From a virus, in IMG/VR virus record IMGVR_UViG_3300028394_000159, positions 1-38,547 of that record: a DNA stretch of 38,547 nucleotides. The stretch is one strand, 5' to 3'. The translations under genes were made by a program, and so were the position numbers. The notes beneath the pieces were generated by a model. The model saw only the letters and a program-made list of their open reading frames with translations, was not told the DNA's origin and did no database searches. Below are positions 15,899 to 23,190 of this stretch, one piece after another (positions within the stretch are counted from its first letter, which is position 1; every line of letters begins with the position of its first letter).

Positions 15899-17667
15899 TA
15901 ATTTAAATGTGTTACGCTGTATTTGATGTTGCCTACGTATCCAGAGTTGGTCGATGTGTAACTCACTGTGATATTTCCGCCAGCTGATGCTTCTGCTGCA
16001 ACCAGTGTGATACCACTGATACCATTCTCCGAGTATTCATCTGTGTACCCAAACCCGCCACCTAATCCGTACACCACTGTGAGCTGGCCAGTTCTAGCAA
16101 AAACATCACGGGTGATGGTGTAATCCATTTTGAATGCTTTCATGATGCTGGTATCTACAATGAACAATGTGCCCGAGCTGTTGTTGGCCAGGCTGTCATT
16201 GATACCATTATCTCTCGCATATGTTCCTTGTGCCAATTGATTGGCAATGCTGTTGCTGGCCGAATTAGCAACATAATACGTGATACCACGATTGTTCATG
16301 CTCATCGCGGTGCTGTTGGTATTGCTCAATGCGATACGAGCATATGTGGTGCTGCTGGCAGTGGTGCGGGTGAACATGTCACCCACACTGATATTGTTAT
16401 CCCCGGAGATCAAGATTATGTTACTGGCCGGAGACCCTATACCCGAAAAATGATTTCCTACGTCATAGAAAGTGTTATATGCGCTGGCATTCAATGAGCA
16501 AGCACTGAACACAATACCTTCCACATAGATGTTGTCAAATGTGTTTTGTACTATCCTCACACCAGTGGCATTGGTACTAAAATACAAACCTTGGTACAGT
16601 GTGTCAAAGTTGCTGTTGCTGTAGGTGATACCTTGTAAAGTAGCACTGGTGGATGTGGCATATGTACAACCTGTAAATTTACAAGTGTCCATGATGATAT
16701 TTTCGCAAGCCGGAGAAGTTCCGGCAAAATCCACAGCACGAGTATCATCGACAGCATCGCCAAGCTCGGCAGTGGTCAAACTACCTGCAAAGGTCACTCC
16801 TCGGGCTGAACATTGTTGTGCATTTTGCCACAGGAATGGATCATTCAATTGATCTGTGGCAAATGACATATCCTGTATGGTGATATATTGTGGAGGAGTG
16901 GCGCCATTGGAGCCGATATTCACTCCGGTCTGTTGCAGACTGTCTGCTGTGCTGGCCACACAAGAAGGTAATGTGGTAGCTGCACCTGTGCCGATGTCGC
17001 CCCAATAGTATTGACCACTTCCGGTTGTACTACCTAATGCAGTGCCAATTGGCACGTCAAAGTTGGCTCTGTAAAAACTGCCCGAATTACTGACTAGAAC
17101 ACCAGCAGAATATGAGATTGCATTGGTCCAGGCATTTACAGTAAATTTAACGATACTGGAATTGGAACCTTCACCATACAGCAATGCATAAGGAGGAATA
17201 GCTATGGTATCAGTGACCACATAAGTTCCGGCAGGGAAAAACAAACTACGACGGATGGCAGTATTGACTTCTCGGCAGTACAATTGATATAACGCACGAT
17301 TGATGGCAGCAGTGTCATCTGTAACTCCATCACCAACTGCACCAAAATCGGTAACTATCGCGTAACTGTCAAGTCTGGCCTGGATGCTCTGTGATTCCGG
17401 CGAACTGGTACTGGGGCCAGTTTGTACTGTGTATCCAGCAGCAGCACCTTCGTACGTGTAGGCAGTGCTGAATGCCAATATGTCAGAAAATTCTGTTAAT
17501 ACTTCGGTATTTCCAATGACCGGAGCACCGTCTTCAATGGTACCGTTTCCAATAAAAAGTTGTCGGGTATCAGTTGCCCAACCAAGTTCTGCACCGGCCA
17601 GCGGTTGTGGTAGGTCTTCGGTTAAGCCCTTGCGTTGGGTGATTCTTGAAATTTGTACAATTGCCAC
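15898..17667 (-). CDS. tail spike/fibre with pectate-lyase-like beta-helix
   Basis: Encodes 589 residues. Residues 1-55 look like the N-terminal attachment module common to phage fibres (RITQRKGLTEDLPQPL, then ELGWATDTRQLFIGNG). From about residue 105, FGAVGDGVTDDTAAINRAL is the entrance motif of the pectate-lyase-superfamily right-handed beta-helix, followed by repeated short strands to about residue 480 and a C-terminal beta domain. Such proteins bind and often depolymerise surface polysaccharide. The start codon is GTG with AAGGA upstream; a CTAAATA late motif lies 25 bases before it. Confidence 0.85.
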   Translation of the reverse strand: MAIVQISRITQRKGLTEDLPQPLAGAELGWATDTRQLFIGNGTIEDGAPVIGNTEVLTEFSDILAFSTAYTYEGAAAGYTVQTGPSTSSPESQSIQARLDSYAIVTDFGAVGDGVTDDTAAINRALYQLYCREVNTAIRRSLFFPAGTYVVTDTIAIPPYALLYGEGSNSSIVKFTVNAWTNAISYSAGVLVSNSGSFYRANFDVPIGTALGSTTGSGQYYWGDIGTGAATTLPSCVASTADSLQQTGVNIGSNGATPPQYITIQDMSFATDQLNDPFLWQNAQQCSARGVTFAGSLTTAELGDAVDDTRAVDFAGTSPACENIIMDTCKFTGCTYATSTSATLQGITYSNSNFDTLYQGLYFSTNATGVRIVQNTFDNIYVEGIVFSACSLNASAYNTFYDVGNHFSGIGSPASNIILISGDNNISVGDMFTRTTASSTTYARIALSNTNSTAMSMNNRGITYYVANSASNSIANQLAQGTYARDNGINDSLANNSSGTLFIVDTSIMKAFKMDYTITRDVFARTGQLTVVYGLGGGFGYTDEYSENGISGITLVAAEASAGGNITVSYTSTNSGYVGNIKYSVTHLN

Positions 17668-17691
17668 GATGTGATTCCTTGAGGTATCACA

Positions 17692-17698
17692 TATTTAG
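17692..17698 (-). promoter_or_regulatory. late-promoter motif CTAAATA (tail spike)
   Basis: CTAAATA on the minus strand, 25 bases before the GTG start of the tail-spike gene. It matches the core of T4-type late promoters (TATAAATA), read by the phage late sigma factor and sliding clamp in T4. Confidence 0.65.
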
Positions 17699-17717
17699 CC
17701 TGGATTGGTCAGGGCCA

Positions 17718-18434
17718 CTAGATGTACTTGGTGTAATATTCTTCTACTTTTCGCCACCACAGATCACGATAACGGTCGTATTCTGTGCCCTCTAGCACAA
17801 ATTCTTGATATTGTGGCTTTGAGATGAGATTATGACCCGCATCAAGGTCGGGCTTGACACACATCAAGATCACACCTTTGCGTATTTTTGTGCCATGTAA
17901 TTCATTGTGTGCTTCTGCGTAGGCGCATAACTGTACAAAGTAATCATCAATCCATTCACGTTTCTTGGGCTTGTTGGTCTGCTTGTAATCCAGGATTGAT
18001 TCTTCATTTAGATGTATGCCAGCACCATCAGTTGTGCCTGCATAGATTTTAGGAAAATACAGCGGCACTTCAATACCCCAGAATTCATTCACATTCTTCA
18101 ATCCCTCTGCAATCACAGTCTTGGCCATCTCGTGGCTGCTCCAACTAAAAGGATTGGTTCCACGTTCTTTGATCGCACCTTGTTTCACATACTCTTCAAG
18201 ATAGGTATGCATCCTGGTGCCACGGTTGGCTGCTTCTGTGGTTATCTGTTGTGCTTTTTCCGCACCCACTGCACGTCGCCAATTGTGCAATGCTGCTTTG
18301 CTAGCTTCGCTCTTGGTCCGGTCCAGGATCGTGGTCACAGATGGTAGATTATTGCCATCAGGTGTGGCATAAAATCGTTTGCCCTCTATAGTGACTCTGG
18401 GAATGGGTTGATAGTTAAAGCGAGGGTTGTACAT
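17718..18434 (-). CDS. PD-(D/E)XK exonuclease, RecB-like
   Basis: Encodes 238 residues. The nuclease core is visible as AGTTDGAG, then ILDYKQ (D-x-K), and the QxxxY motif in QLCAYAEAH, the signature of RecB-family nucleases. The N-terminal half (LPSVTTILDRTK, NRGTRMHTYLEEY) matches the RecB-like phage exonucleases, where GTxxH precedes the core. Only two cysteines are present, so it should not carry an Fe-S cluster as Cas4 and AddB do. It overlaps the radical SAM gene by 20 bases and is the last gene of the iscU operon. Likely roles are degrading host DNA or processing DNA ends in recombination. Confidence 0.82.
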   Translation of the reverse strand: MYNPRFNYQPIPRVTIEGKRFYATPDGNNLPSVTTILDRTKSEASKAALHNWRRAVGAEKAQQITTEAANRGTRMHTYLEEYVKQGAIKERGTNPFSWSSHEMAKTVIAEGLKNVNEFWGIEVPLYFPKIYAGTTDGAGIHLNEESILDYKQTNKPKKREWIDDYFVQLCAYAEAHNELHGTKIRKGVILMCVKPDLDAGHNLISKPQYQEFVLEGTEYDRYRDLWWRKVEEYYTKYI

Positions 18435-19455
18435 GAGTTTTTAGATTATCTAAGATTTGTGATTTGCAATTTCGACTACAGTTGATATGCCATCTGTCTT
18501 GTTTGAGACTGTTCACTAGTTCGTGTTTAAAAAGTTTATGCTTTAGTATGTCCAATAATGAATATTTGGTCAAGTCTTGATTCTCAAATCCATCAGTCAT
18601 GTCATGAAGTTGTTTGGTTCCTGGCCAGTTCAGTTTGGTATCAAAATGCATCATACAACACGGAATCACATGATTCAAGTAGTTGATATACAATCTTCCT
18701 TGAGACTGCCATGGGCAAATCCTATCAGGATTATGAGTTGAAATATCTCTTTCTCTTACAAACTTTCTGGCACTATGTATAACTTTTCCTCGTGACTGAT
18801 TTATGGGTTGTTGCAAAAAATGTGATGTCTGTCCATGGATCACAACCGGCCACATTTCGATGCCATTAAAATCTCCTGATCGACAAGGGTCATAATCTAT
18901 TTCGGCAAATCCCAGGTGTTTACTGAGGGCTATTACCTTGTCCAGTTGATGTTCGTTGTGTCTGAATAACAAAAATTTCCAAACAGCATTGCCACCGGCA
19001 TTGATGAAAGATGTAGCATTGTGAATGATCTTGTTGAAGTCTAACCCGACTCTATATAGATGGTTAGTATCTTCTAACCCGTCAATGCTAAAAGTTACTT
19101 TTAGTCTTGCATGATTTTTTTCTGCCAATGATCGCCACCAAGCCGAGGATCGTATACTGCCATTGGTCACAATCTGTATTTCCGGACTTGAAGGTGCTTG
19201 CAAGAAAAAATCAATAATTTTTTCTATCTTGGGATGCATGATTGGATCACCTTTATCGCCTTCCAATCTCACTATCTTTAAATTAATCAACTGATCAAGT
19301 TGAAGATTTGATTGTATTGAATCAACATCCAAATGCCCTAGTGTTAGATCAGGATGTAGATTACCATCTGAATCAAATCTTGGACAATGAGGGCAGCCGG
19401 CATTGCAATAAGTAGATAGCTCTATCAATAACAAAGTGATATCAGCCAGTTCCAT
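18415..19455 (-). CDS. radical SAM/SPASM-like protein
   Basis: Encodes 346 residues. The cluster motif C17-x3-C21-x2-C24 sits in STYCNAGCPHCPRF, followed by GDKGDPIMHP and TNGSIRS, typical barrel motifs. The C-terminal part has further cysteines (IPCCMMHF, then INCSRNCKS), as in SPASM or twitch domains that bind an auxiliary cluster. These enzymes often modify peptides. I chose the ATG at 19455 right after the upstream stop (TGAGATG); an alternative ATG at 19545 would overlap the Fe-S carrier gene by 89 bases. Neither substrate nor precursor peptide is recognised nearby. The gene is AT-richer than its neighbours, a hint of transfer. Confidence 0.82.
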   Translation of the reverse strand: MELADITLLLIELSTYCNAGCPHCPRFDSDGNLHPDLTLGHLDVDSIQSNLQLDQLINLKIVRLEGDKGDPIMHPKIEKIIDFFLQAPSSPEIQIVTNGSIRSSAWWRSLAEKNHARLKVTFSIDGLEDTNHLYRVGLDFNKIIHNATSFINAGGNAVWKFLLFRHNEHQLDKVIALSKHLGFAEIDYDPCRSGDFNGIEMWPVVIHGQTSHFLQQPINQSRGKVIHSARKFVRERDISTHNPDRICPWQSQGRLYINYLNHVIPCCMMHFDTKLNWPGTKQLHDMTDGFENQDLTKYSLLDILKHKLFKHELVNSLKQDRWHINCSRNCKSQILDNLKTHVQPSL

Positions 19456-19456
19456 C

Positions 19457-19783
19457 TCAGACTCTAAAACTTTCTCCACATCCACATCGATCTCTCTCGT
19501 TGGGATTGGAGAATTCAAATCCTTCGTTGAGTCCTTGACGAACATAATCTATAGTGATACCTGAAAGATACACTTCGTGCTTTTTGTCTACTATCACAGA
19601 GAATCCAGCTTGTGCATAGTTGATCACGGTGTCAAGGTCCGATGGGTGTGCATCTATATATTCTAACACATAAGCTAGTCCAGAGCAACCAGTAGTTTTC
19701 ACTGCCAATCGTATGCCTATGCCGCCGCGTTTCTCTAGTAGTCGTCGGATTTTTTTATCGGCTGTTTCAGTTAGGGTTATCAT
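19457..19783 (-). CDS. iscA: A-type iron-sulfur carrier (IscA/ErpA/HesB family)
   Basis: Encodes 108 residues, the normal length of the family. The three cysteines that bind iron or the cluster are C33 (TTGCSGLAY), C100 and C102 (CGCGESF). A-type carriers pass clusters from the scaffold to client enzymes. The ATG at 19783 lies within the end of iscU (17-base overlap), and the next gene is a radical SAM enzyme that needs such a cluster. Longer upstream starts overlap iscU heavily and lack family similarity. Assignment among IscA, ErpA and SufA cannot be made by eye. Confidence 0.9.
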   Translation of the reverse strand: MITLTETADKKIRRLLEKRGGIGIRLAVKTTGCSGLAYVLEYIDAHPSDLDTVINYAQAGFSVIVDKKHEVYLSGITIDYVRQGLNEGFEFSNPNERDRCGCGESFRV

Positions 19784-20153
19784 GACGGCTGCGATAGTCT
19801 GCCACTGCTGCTTTGATAGCATCTTCCGCAAGTATTGAACAATGAATCTTGACCGGAGGCAATGCAAGCTCAGATGCGATTTCTGAATTTTTAATTGCCG
19901 ACGCAGCATCAAGAGTCATGCCCTTGACCATTTCAGTAATTAGCGAACTTGACGCAATCGCCGACCCGCAGCCATACGTTTTGAACCTGGCATCTTGGAT
20001 GATTCCATCCACTACCTTGATCTGCAACTTCATCACGTCGCCGCAGGCGGGTGCGCCAACCATGCCGGTGCCAACAGTATCGTCGCCTTTGTCAAAGCTG
20101 CCCACATTGCGTGGATGTTCGTAGTGATCAATTACTTTTTCTGAGTAAGCCAT
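19767..20153 (-). CDS. iscU: iron-sulfur cluster scaffold IscU
   Basis: Encodes 128 residues, the same length as bacterial IscU. All functional residues are present: C37 and D39 (GAPACGD), C62 (YGCGSA), H104 and C105 (KIHCSI), plus the LPPVK motif (98-102) that HscA binds. It therefore should accept sulfur from host IscS and hand clusters over with host HscA/HscB. AAGGAA precedes the ATG. No IscS, HscA or ferredoxin gene is in the window. It begins a four-gene operon with iscA, radical SAM and nuclease genes. Confidence 0.95.
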   Translation of the reverse strand: MAYSEKVIDHYEHPRNVGSFDKGDDTVGTGMVGAPACGDVMKLQIKVVDGIIQDARFKTYGCGSAIASSSLITEMVKGMTLDAASAIKNSEIASELALPPVKIHCSILAEDAIKAAVADYRSRHDNPN

Positions 20154-20211
20154 GGTGTTTTCCTTATGTTATATAATAAGGTATTTACTCACAAAGAGCA
20201 ATAGTTCTGGA

Positions 20212-20568
20212 CTAACCCACTCGTTTTTTCTTCATGGCCGACTTGGCGGCGGCAGCCACTATGTCTTGTGCCCGATTGACCGGCATAGCAGTATTGGCCT
20301 CTTCGCCGCCTTTGAATGTGACCACACCGGAGTTGGGATCCAGTGGTGCCAACATGTTGCTCAATGGTGGTTGTGCTATGAGGTCAGCAAGATTCTCCTT
20401 GGTCACATTGATGTCTAGACTCTGTGCTAGACTTACGAATGCATCCTGACTTATCTCTTTGCGAGCATTGGTGTCATCGGCACGGCCGGCAAGGAATGAA
20501 ACCAGACCCATCAATTGATCCGGACTTGGAGTTGCCGCAGCAGAATTGGCAACTTCAAATATACGCAT
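20212..20568 (-). CDS. hypothetical protein with possible capsid-targeting leader, 118 aa
   Basis: Encodes 118 residues of unknown function, helical with a basic C-terminus (KSAMKKKRVG). The start MRIFEVANSA has the I-x-E pattern that recurs at the N-termini of three neighbouring gene products and resembles T4 leaders cut by the prohead protease gp21. The ATG shares bases with the upstream stop (TAATG). Context suggests a head-associated protein; this is inference. Confidence 0.65.
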   Translation of the reverse strand: MRIFEVANSAAATPSPDQLMGLVSFLAGRADDTNARKEISQDAFVSLAQSLDINVTKENLADLIAQPPLSNMLAPLDPNSGVVTFKGGEEANTAMPVNRAQDIVAAAAKSAMKKKRVG

Positions 20569-21500
20569 TATCTACGTGCTCGACCTAGTGCAGCGCCAGC
20601 TGGGGCTGCTGGCGGTGGTTCTTCTTCCTCACCTGGAGGGGGACCTGCTAAACCCATGTCACCTGCAGCAGCACCCATATCGGCCCCAGCTGTGGCCATG
20701 TTACCGGCGGCAGCACCGGCATTGGCGATGGCGCTCATGTCCGGGCCGCCTGTTCCTGTGACCACACCCAGTGCAGCTTCCAGTTGTTGTTTGGCGCCTT
20801 GTAGGTTTTGCAGCAAGCCAGCCAATGCGCCGGTGGCATCAGTGTTGAATTGCATGGCTTGATCTACACCAACTTGATTCTTGATGCTTTCAACCAAGGC
20901 CGGTAGGTCTTTGAATTGCAATTCAGACACTTCTTCCACCATGTCTTGCATCTTGTCCACTAGGTCTTGTGCGGCCAATACCACTTGGGCTTGTTGGATT
21001 TCGGATTCTTTCAATATGCGATATTCTCTACGCAGACGGCTTTCGGCCATGGCCATTGCAGCACCAGCAACCAGTTGCTTTTCTGCCTGTGATAATTCTG
21101 CTCCGGTAGAACTTTTCTGCACAGCAGCAGCTACTTTAGGATCCTTTGGTGGTTCTTGCTGTGTGGCTGGCTTTGTGGTTTGGCCAGGAGCAGATCCAGA
21201 TGAAGTTCCTGGATTAGGTGCTCCGCCGCCACCACCTGGAACAATTACACCTTCTTCGCGCAAGCGGCTGGATAGAGCTTGCTCCATCATGACCAGTTGC
21301 AAGTATTTTGGATCCTGCTGGCTGGTATGGCGTGCAGTGGTGCTGCGGTGCTCGCCCAATACGCCACGCACTTTGCTCAGCATCATTCGGGTTTGATTTC
21401 TAGTCAAACGATCAAAGCTGATGCGTGAACCAAAATAACTTTCGAATACTTTGGCGATTTGTTTTGATGGCTTAGGAGCCGCTAGTTCTTGCAGTTTCAT
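20568..21500 (-). CDS. probable virion/head-associated protein, 310 aa
   Basis: Encodes 310 residues. Residues 1-90 are helical and basic, 90-140 are a Gly/Pro/Ser/Thr-rich linker, 150-250 are a long helical region (ESEIQQAQVVLAAQDLVDKM onward), and the C-terminal 60 residues are Ala/Gly/Pro-rich with a Glu run. The N-terminus MKLQELAAPK has the L-x-E pattern of a possible prohead-protease leader. AGAGGA precedes the ATG, and a CTAAATA late motif lies 34 bases upstream. I recall similar proteins in marine T4-like phages, where they are regarded as virion proteins. Exact role unknown. Confidence 0.7.
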   Translation of the reverse strand: MKLQELAAPKPSKQIAKVFESYFGSRISFDRLTRNQTRMMLSKVRGVLGEHRSTTARHTSQQDPKYLQLVMMEQALSSRLREEGVIVPGGGGGAPNPGTSSGSAPGQTTKPATQQEPPKDPKVAAAVQKSSTGAELSQAEKQLVAGAAMAMAESRLRREYRILKESEIQQAQVVLAAQDLVDKMQDMVEEVSELQFKDLPALVESIKNQVGVDQAMQFNTDATGALAGLLQNLQGAKQQLEAALGVVTGTGGPDMSAIANAGAAAGNMATAGADMGAAAGDMGLAGPPPGEEEEPPPAAPAGAALGRARR

Positions 21501-21951
21501 TATGGAATCCTCTAATCTGTAGGTATTTAGCCGAATTTACACATTTTTCTAATTCGGCAGTCACTGACTCAAGCATATCAATCTTGGGTTGCATCTTGGT
21601 ATTTACTATTTCGTAGAATGATTCGTGTCCGCTGACTTCGGCGGTTTTACGACTGCAAAAGATATCTGTTTTGAGAACCTGTTGCCTACGATCCAGTATT
21701 ACTATGTTGTTTGATAAGTTGTATCTTTGATATTTGTCTGCTATGCACCAGCTCAATGCGATACGTTTGGCGGAGAAACAATGTAAAGGACTATGCCAGT
21801 CACTGACTAAAAATCCCTCCGGTGTCTGTGAGATTTCGTACTTTCCGAATACCAGATACTTGGTACCAGTGTTGTCGTCCACAATGGTGTTGGCTGAATG
21901 TTTTTTGAACTCTCTTGTCATCAAGACTTCAAGTTTTTGTTCGTGTATCAT
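21472..21951 (-). CDS. hypothetical protein, 159 aa
   Basis: Encodes 159 residues with a predicted beta-rich first half (TKYLVFGKYEISQTPEGFLV) and a helical second half. The ATG at 21951 overlaps the upstream stop (ATGA). The 3' end overlaps the next gene by 29 bases and contains that gene's late-promoter motif. The family is not recognised. Confidence 0.6.
   Translation of the reverse strand: MIHEQKLEVLMTREFKKHSANTIVDDNTGTKYLVFGKYEISQTPEGFLVSDWHSPLHCFSAKRIALSWCIADKYQRYNLSNNIVILDRRQQVLKTDIFCSRKTAEVSGHESFYEIVNTKMQPKIDMLESVTAELEKCVNSAKYLQIRGFHNETARTSGS
21534..21540 (-). promoter_or_regulatory. late-promoter motif CTAAATA (310-aa virion protein)
   Basis: GGCTAAATACC on the minus strand, 34 bases before the ATG at 21500 and inside the upstream gene. 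It matches the late-promoter core. Confidence 0.6.
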
Positions 21952-22214
21952 GAGTTCTTGAAGTATTGCACAGTTAACCATGCCACTGTGCCTATCAAGG
22001 TACCAATGATACCGATGCCCCAGTTGATCAATTGATCATTGCGTTTGTTGGCCATTTCGTGCATCATCTCATGCACTTCTGTGACAACAGTTTTAACCGA
22101 ACCCACACTTTTTTCCACATTTTCAATCTTGAGCTCCAGCAGGCGATAACGCTCGGCGCAAAGTTCCACGTGAGCCTCGAGGCTTTTCTTTTCAATATCA
22201 GTTGTATCTACCAT
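21948..22214 (-). CDS. coiled coil plus C-terminal membrane anchor, XhlA/holin-like
   Basis: Encodes 88 residues. Residues 1-60 are a charged coiled coil (ELKIENVEKSVGSVKTVVTE), and residues 63-85 form one membrane helix (GIGIIGTLIGTVAWLTVQYF). This layout matches XhlA-type haemolysin/holin accessory proteins of phages. The ATG at 22214 has GGAG at good spacing, and a CTAAATA late motif lies upstream. It may take part in lysis timing, but a virion membrane-contact role is also possible. Confidence 0.65.
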   Translation of the reverse strand: MVDTTDIEKKSLEAHVELCAERYRLLELKIENVEKSVGSVKTVVTEVHEMMHEMANKRNDQLINWGIGIIGTLIGTVAWLTVQYFKNS

Positions 22215-22216
22215 GA

Positions 22217-22648
22217 TCACTCCAATGACGTATTTAGTGCCCGAAACCAAATATTCTGTTCTGCACCAATGGTTGTGATAGTGGATTTCAATTCGGGTTG
22301 TTCAGTAAGACGGGTCATCATGGGCACATCTGCACAACCTTGTATGAGTCCAGCCAATGGGTCTGGGTCACCATCTATTGCATACACAGACGGTGCTTCT
22401 ACTCGAAATTCAAATTCCCACGCACCATTACGACAAACAGGTGTGGTGATATCCATGGGTTGAGTGCGCAATCCAATGATCTGCAACAGGGTTTCCCAGT
22501 TGCGTTGTTGATTACGGCTGTGATGCCAGTCGGCTTGATTGGTTATGATCTGGCCCATACGATCTTCAAACGGGATTTCAGCTGGTCTAAAATGGCCAGT
22601 GGTACCTGTGTAACTGCAATCAAAAAGTGTGCGGCATTGTATTCTCAT
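22217..22648 (-). CDS. conserved phage protein, 143 aa
   Basis: Encodes 143 residues, starting MRIQCRTLFDCSYTGTTGHF. I recall similar N-termini in hypothetical proteins of T4-like phages. A WHHSRNQQRNWETLLQ segment near residue 40 is helical; the rest looks beta-rich. The ATG at 22648 is only eight bases from the TTAAATA late motif, so its leader would be very short. A virion or assembly role is likely from context, not shown. Confidence 0.65.
   Translation of the reverse strand: MRIQCRTLFDCSYTGTTGHFRPAEIPFEDRMGQIITNQADWHHSRNQQRNWETLLQIIGLRTQPMDITTPVCRNGAWEFEFRVEAPSVYAIDGDPDPLAGLIQGCADVPMMTRLTEQPELKSTITTIGAEQNIWFRALNTSLE
22231..22237 (-). promoter_or_regulatory. late-promoter motif CTAAATA (coiled-coil/membrane gene)
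   Basis: CTAAATA on the minus strand, 16 bases before the ATG at 22214 and inside the 3' end of the upstream gene. Confidence 0.6.
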
Positions 22649-22656
22649 TAGATAGA

Positions 22657-22663
22657 TATTTAA
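22657..22663 (-). promoter_or_regulatory. late-promoter motif TTAAATA (143-aa gene)
   Basis: TTAAATA on the minus strand, eight bases before the ATG at 22648, between the terminator at 22666-22701 and the gene. The short distance would leave almost no leader. Confidence 0.55.
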
Positions 22664-22665
22664 GG

Positions 22666-22701
22666 CCAAAAAGAAACCCCGGATTTTTTACCTCCGGGGT
22701 T
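22666..22701 (-). terminator. intrinsic terminator after the 135-aa gene
   Basis: On the minus strand AACCCCGGA (22701-22693) pairs with TCCGGGGTT (22683-22675), followed by TCTTTTT. It lies 21 bases after the stop of the gene at 22722-23129 and closes that single-gene unit. Confidence 0.9.
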
Positions 22702-22721
22702 GCGGCTATCGCTGACCTAGA

Positions 22722-23129
22722 TTACAGGCTAGTGAAGCTGGCTGTGTTGCTTACATTGCCAGTTGGGATACCAATGTTCAAGCCACCAGTTGCATTGGCC
22801 ACTTGAGCAGCAGCAACCAGAGTAGCTGTGGTATATGCGCCATTTGGATAGATAGCCAAGCTGATTGTACCGGCTGTGGCGCCAGCTTGATAAATTGCAA
22901 TGGTGCCAGTTTGTTGGATAGACTGCAATACATTGTTCAAATAACCATTGACGTTACCGGCATTGGTCAAAGCAGCGTTGGCTGTTAATGTGAAGAAGTC
23001 TAGTTTTGGACCTTGGATCTGAACTGGACCTTGAGCAGCTACGTTAGCTGTTCCTGCGATAGAACCGTTGGCCACGTCCAGTGCAAATACTGGTTGTGTA
23101 GTTCCGTTTACTTTTGTAAATACTGCCAT
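22722..23129 (-). CDS. putative abundant small virion protein, 135 aa
   Basis: Encodes 135 residues, very rich in Ala, Thr, Asn, Gly and Val with almost no charge, and probably all beta. Its single-gene unit has the best late promoter in the window (TATAAATA), a good AAAGGA ribosome-binding site and a strong terminator, the arrangement of a highly expressed structural protein such as a capsid decoration or fibre protein. That role is inferred from layout and composition only. Confidence 0.7.
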   Translation of the reverse strand: MAVFTKVNGTTQPVFALDVANGSIAGTANVAAQGPVQIQGPKLDFFTLTANAALTNAGNVNGYLNNVLQSIQQTGTIAIYQAGATAGTISLAIYPNGAYTTATLVAAAQVANATGGLNIGIPTGNVSNTASFTSL

Positions 23130-23169
23130 GATAAATTTCCTTTAAGTTAGTGGGTTGTTGCCCTACTTT

Positions 23170-23177
23170 TATTTATA
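23170..23177 (-). promoter_or_regulatory. late promoter, exact T4 consensus TATAAATA
   Basis: TATAAATA on the minus strand, 40 bases before the ATG at 23129 and 13 bases after the stop of the upstream gene. Of the late-motif copies in the window, this is the only one equal to the T4 consensus. Confidence 0.8.
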
Positions 23178-23190
23178 CAATCGGCAAAAA

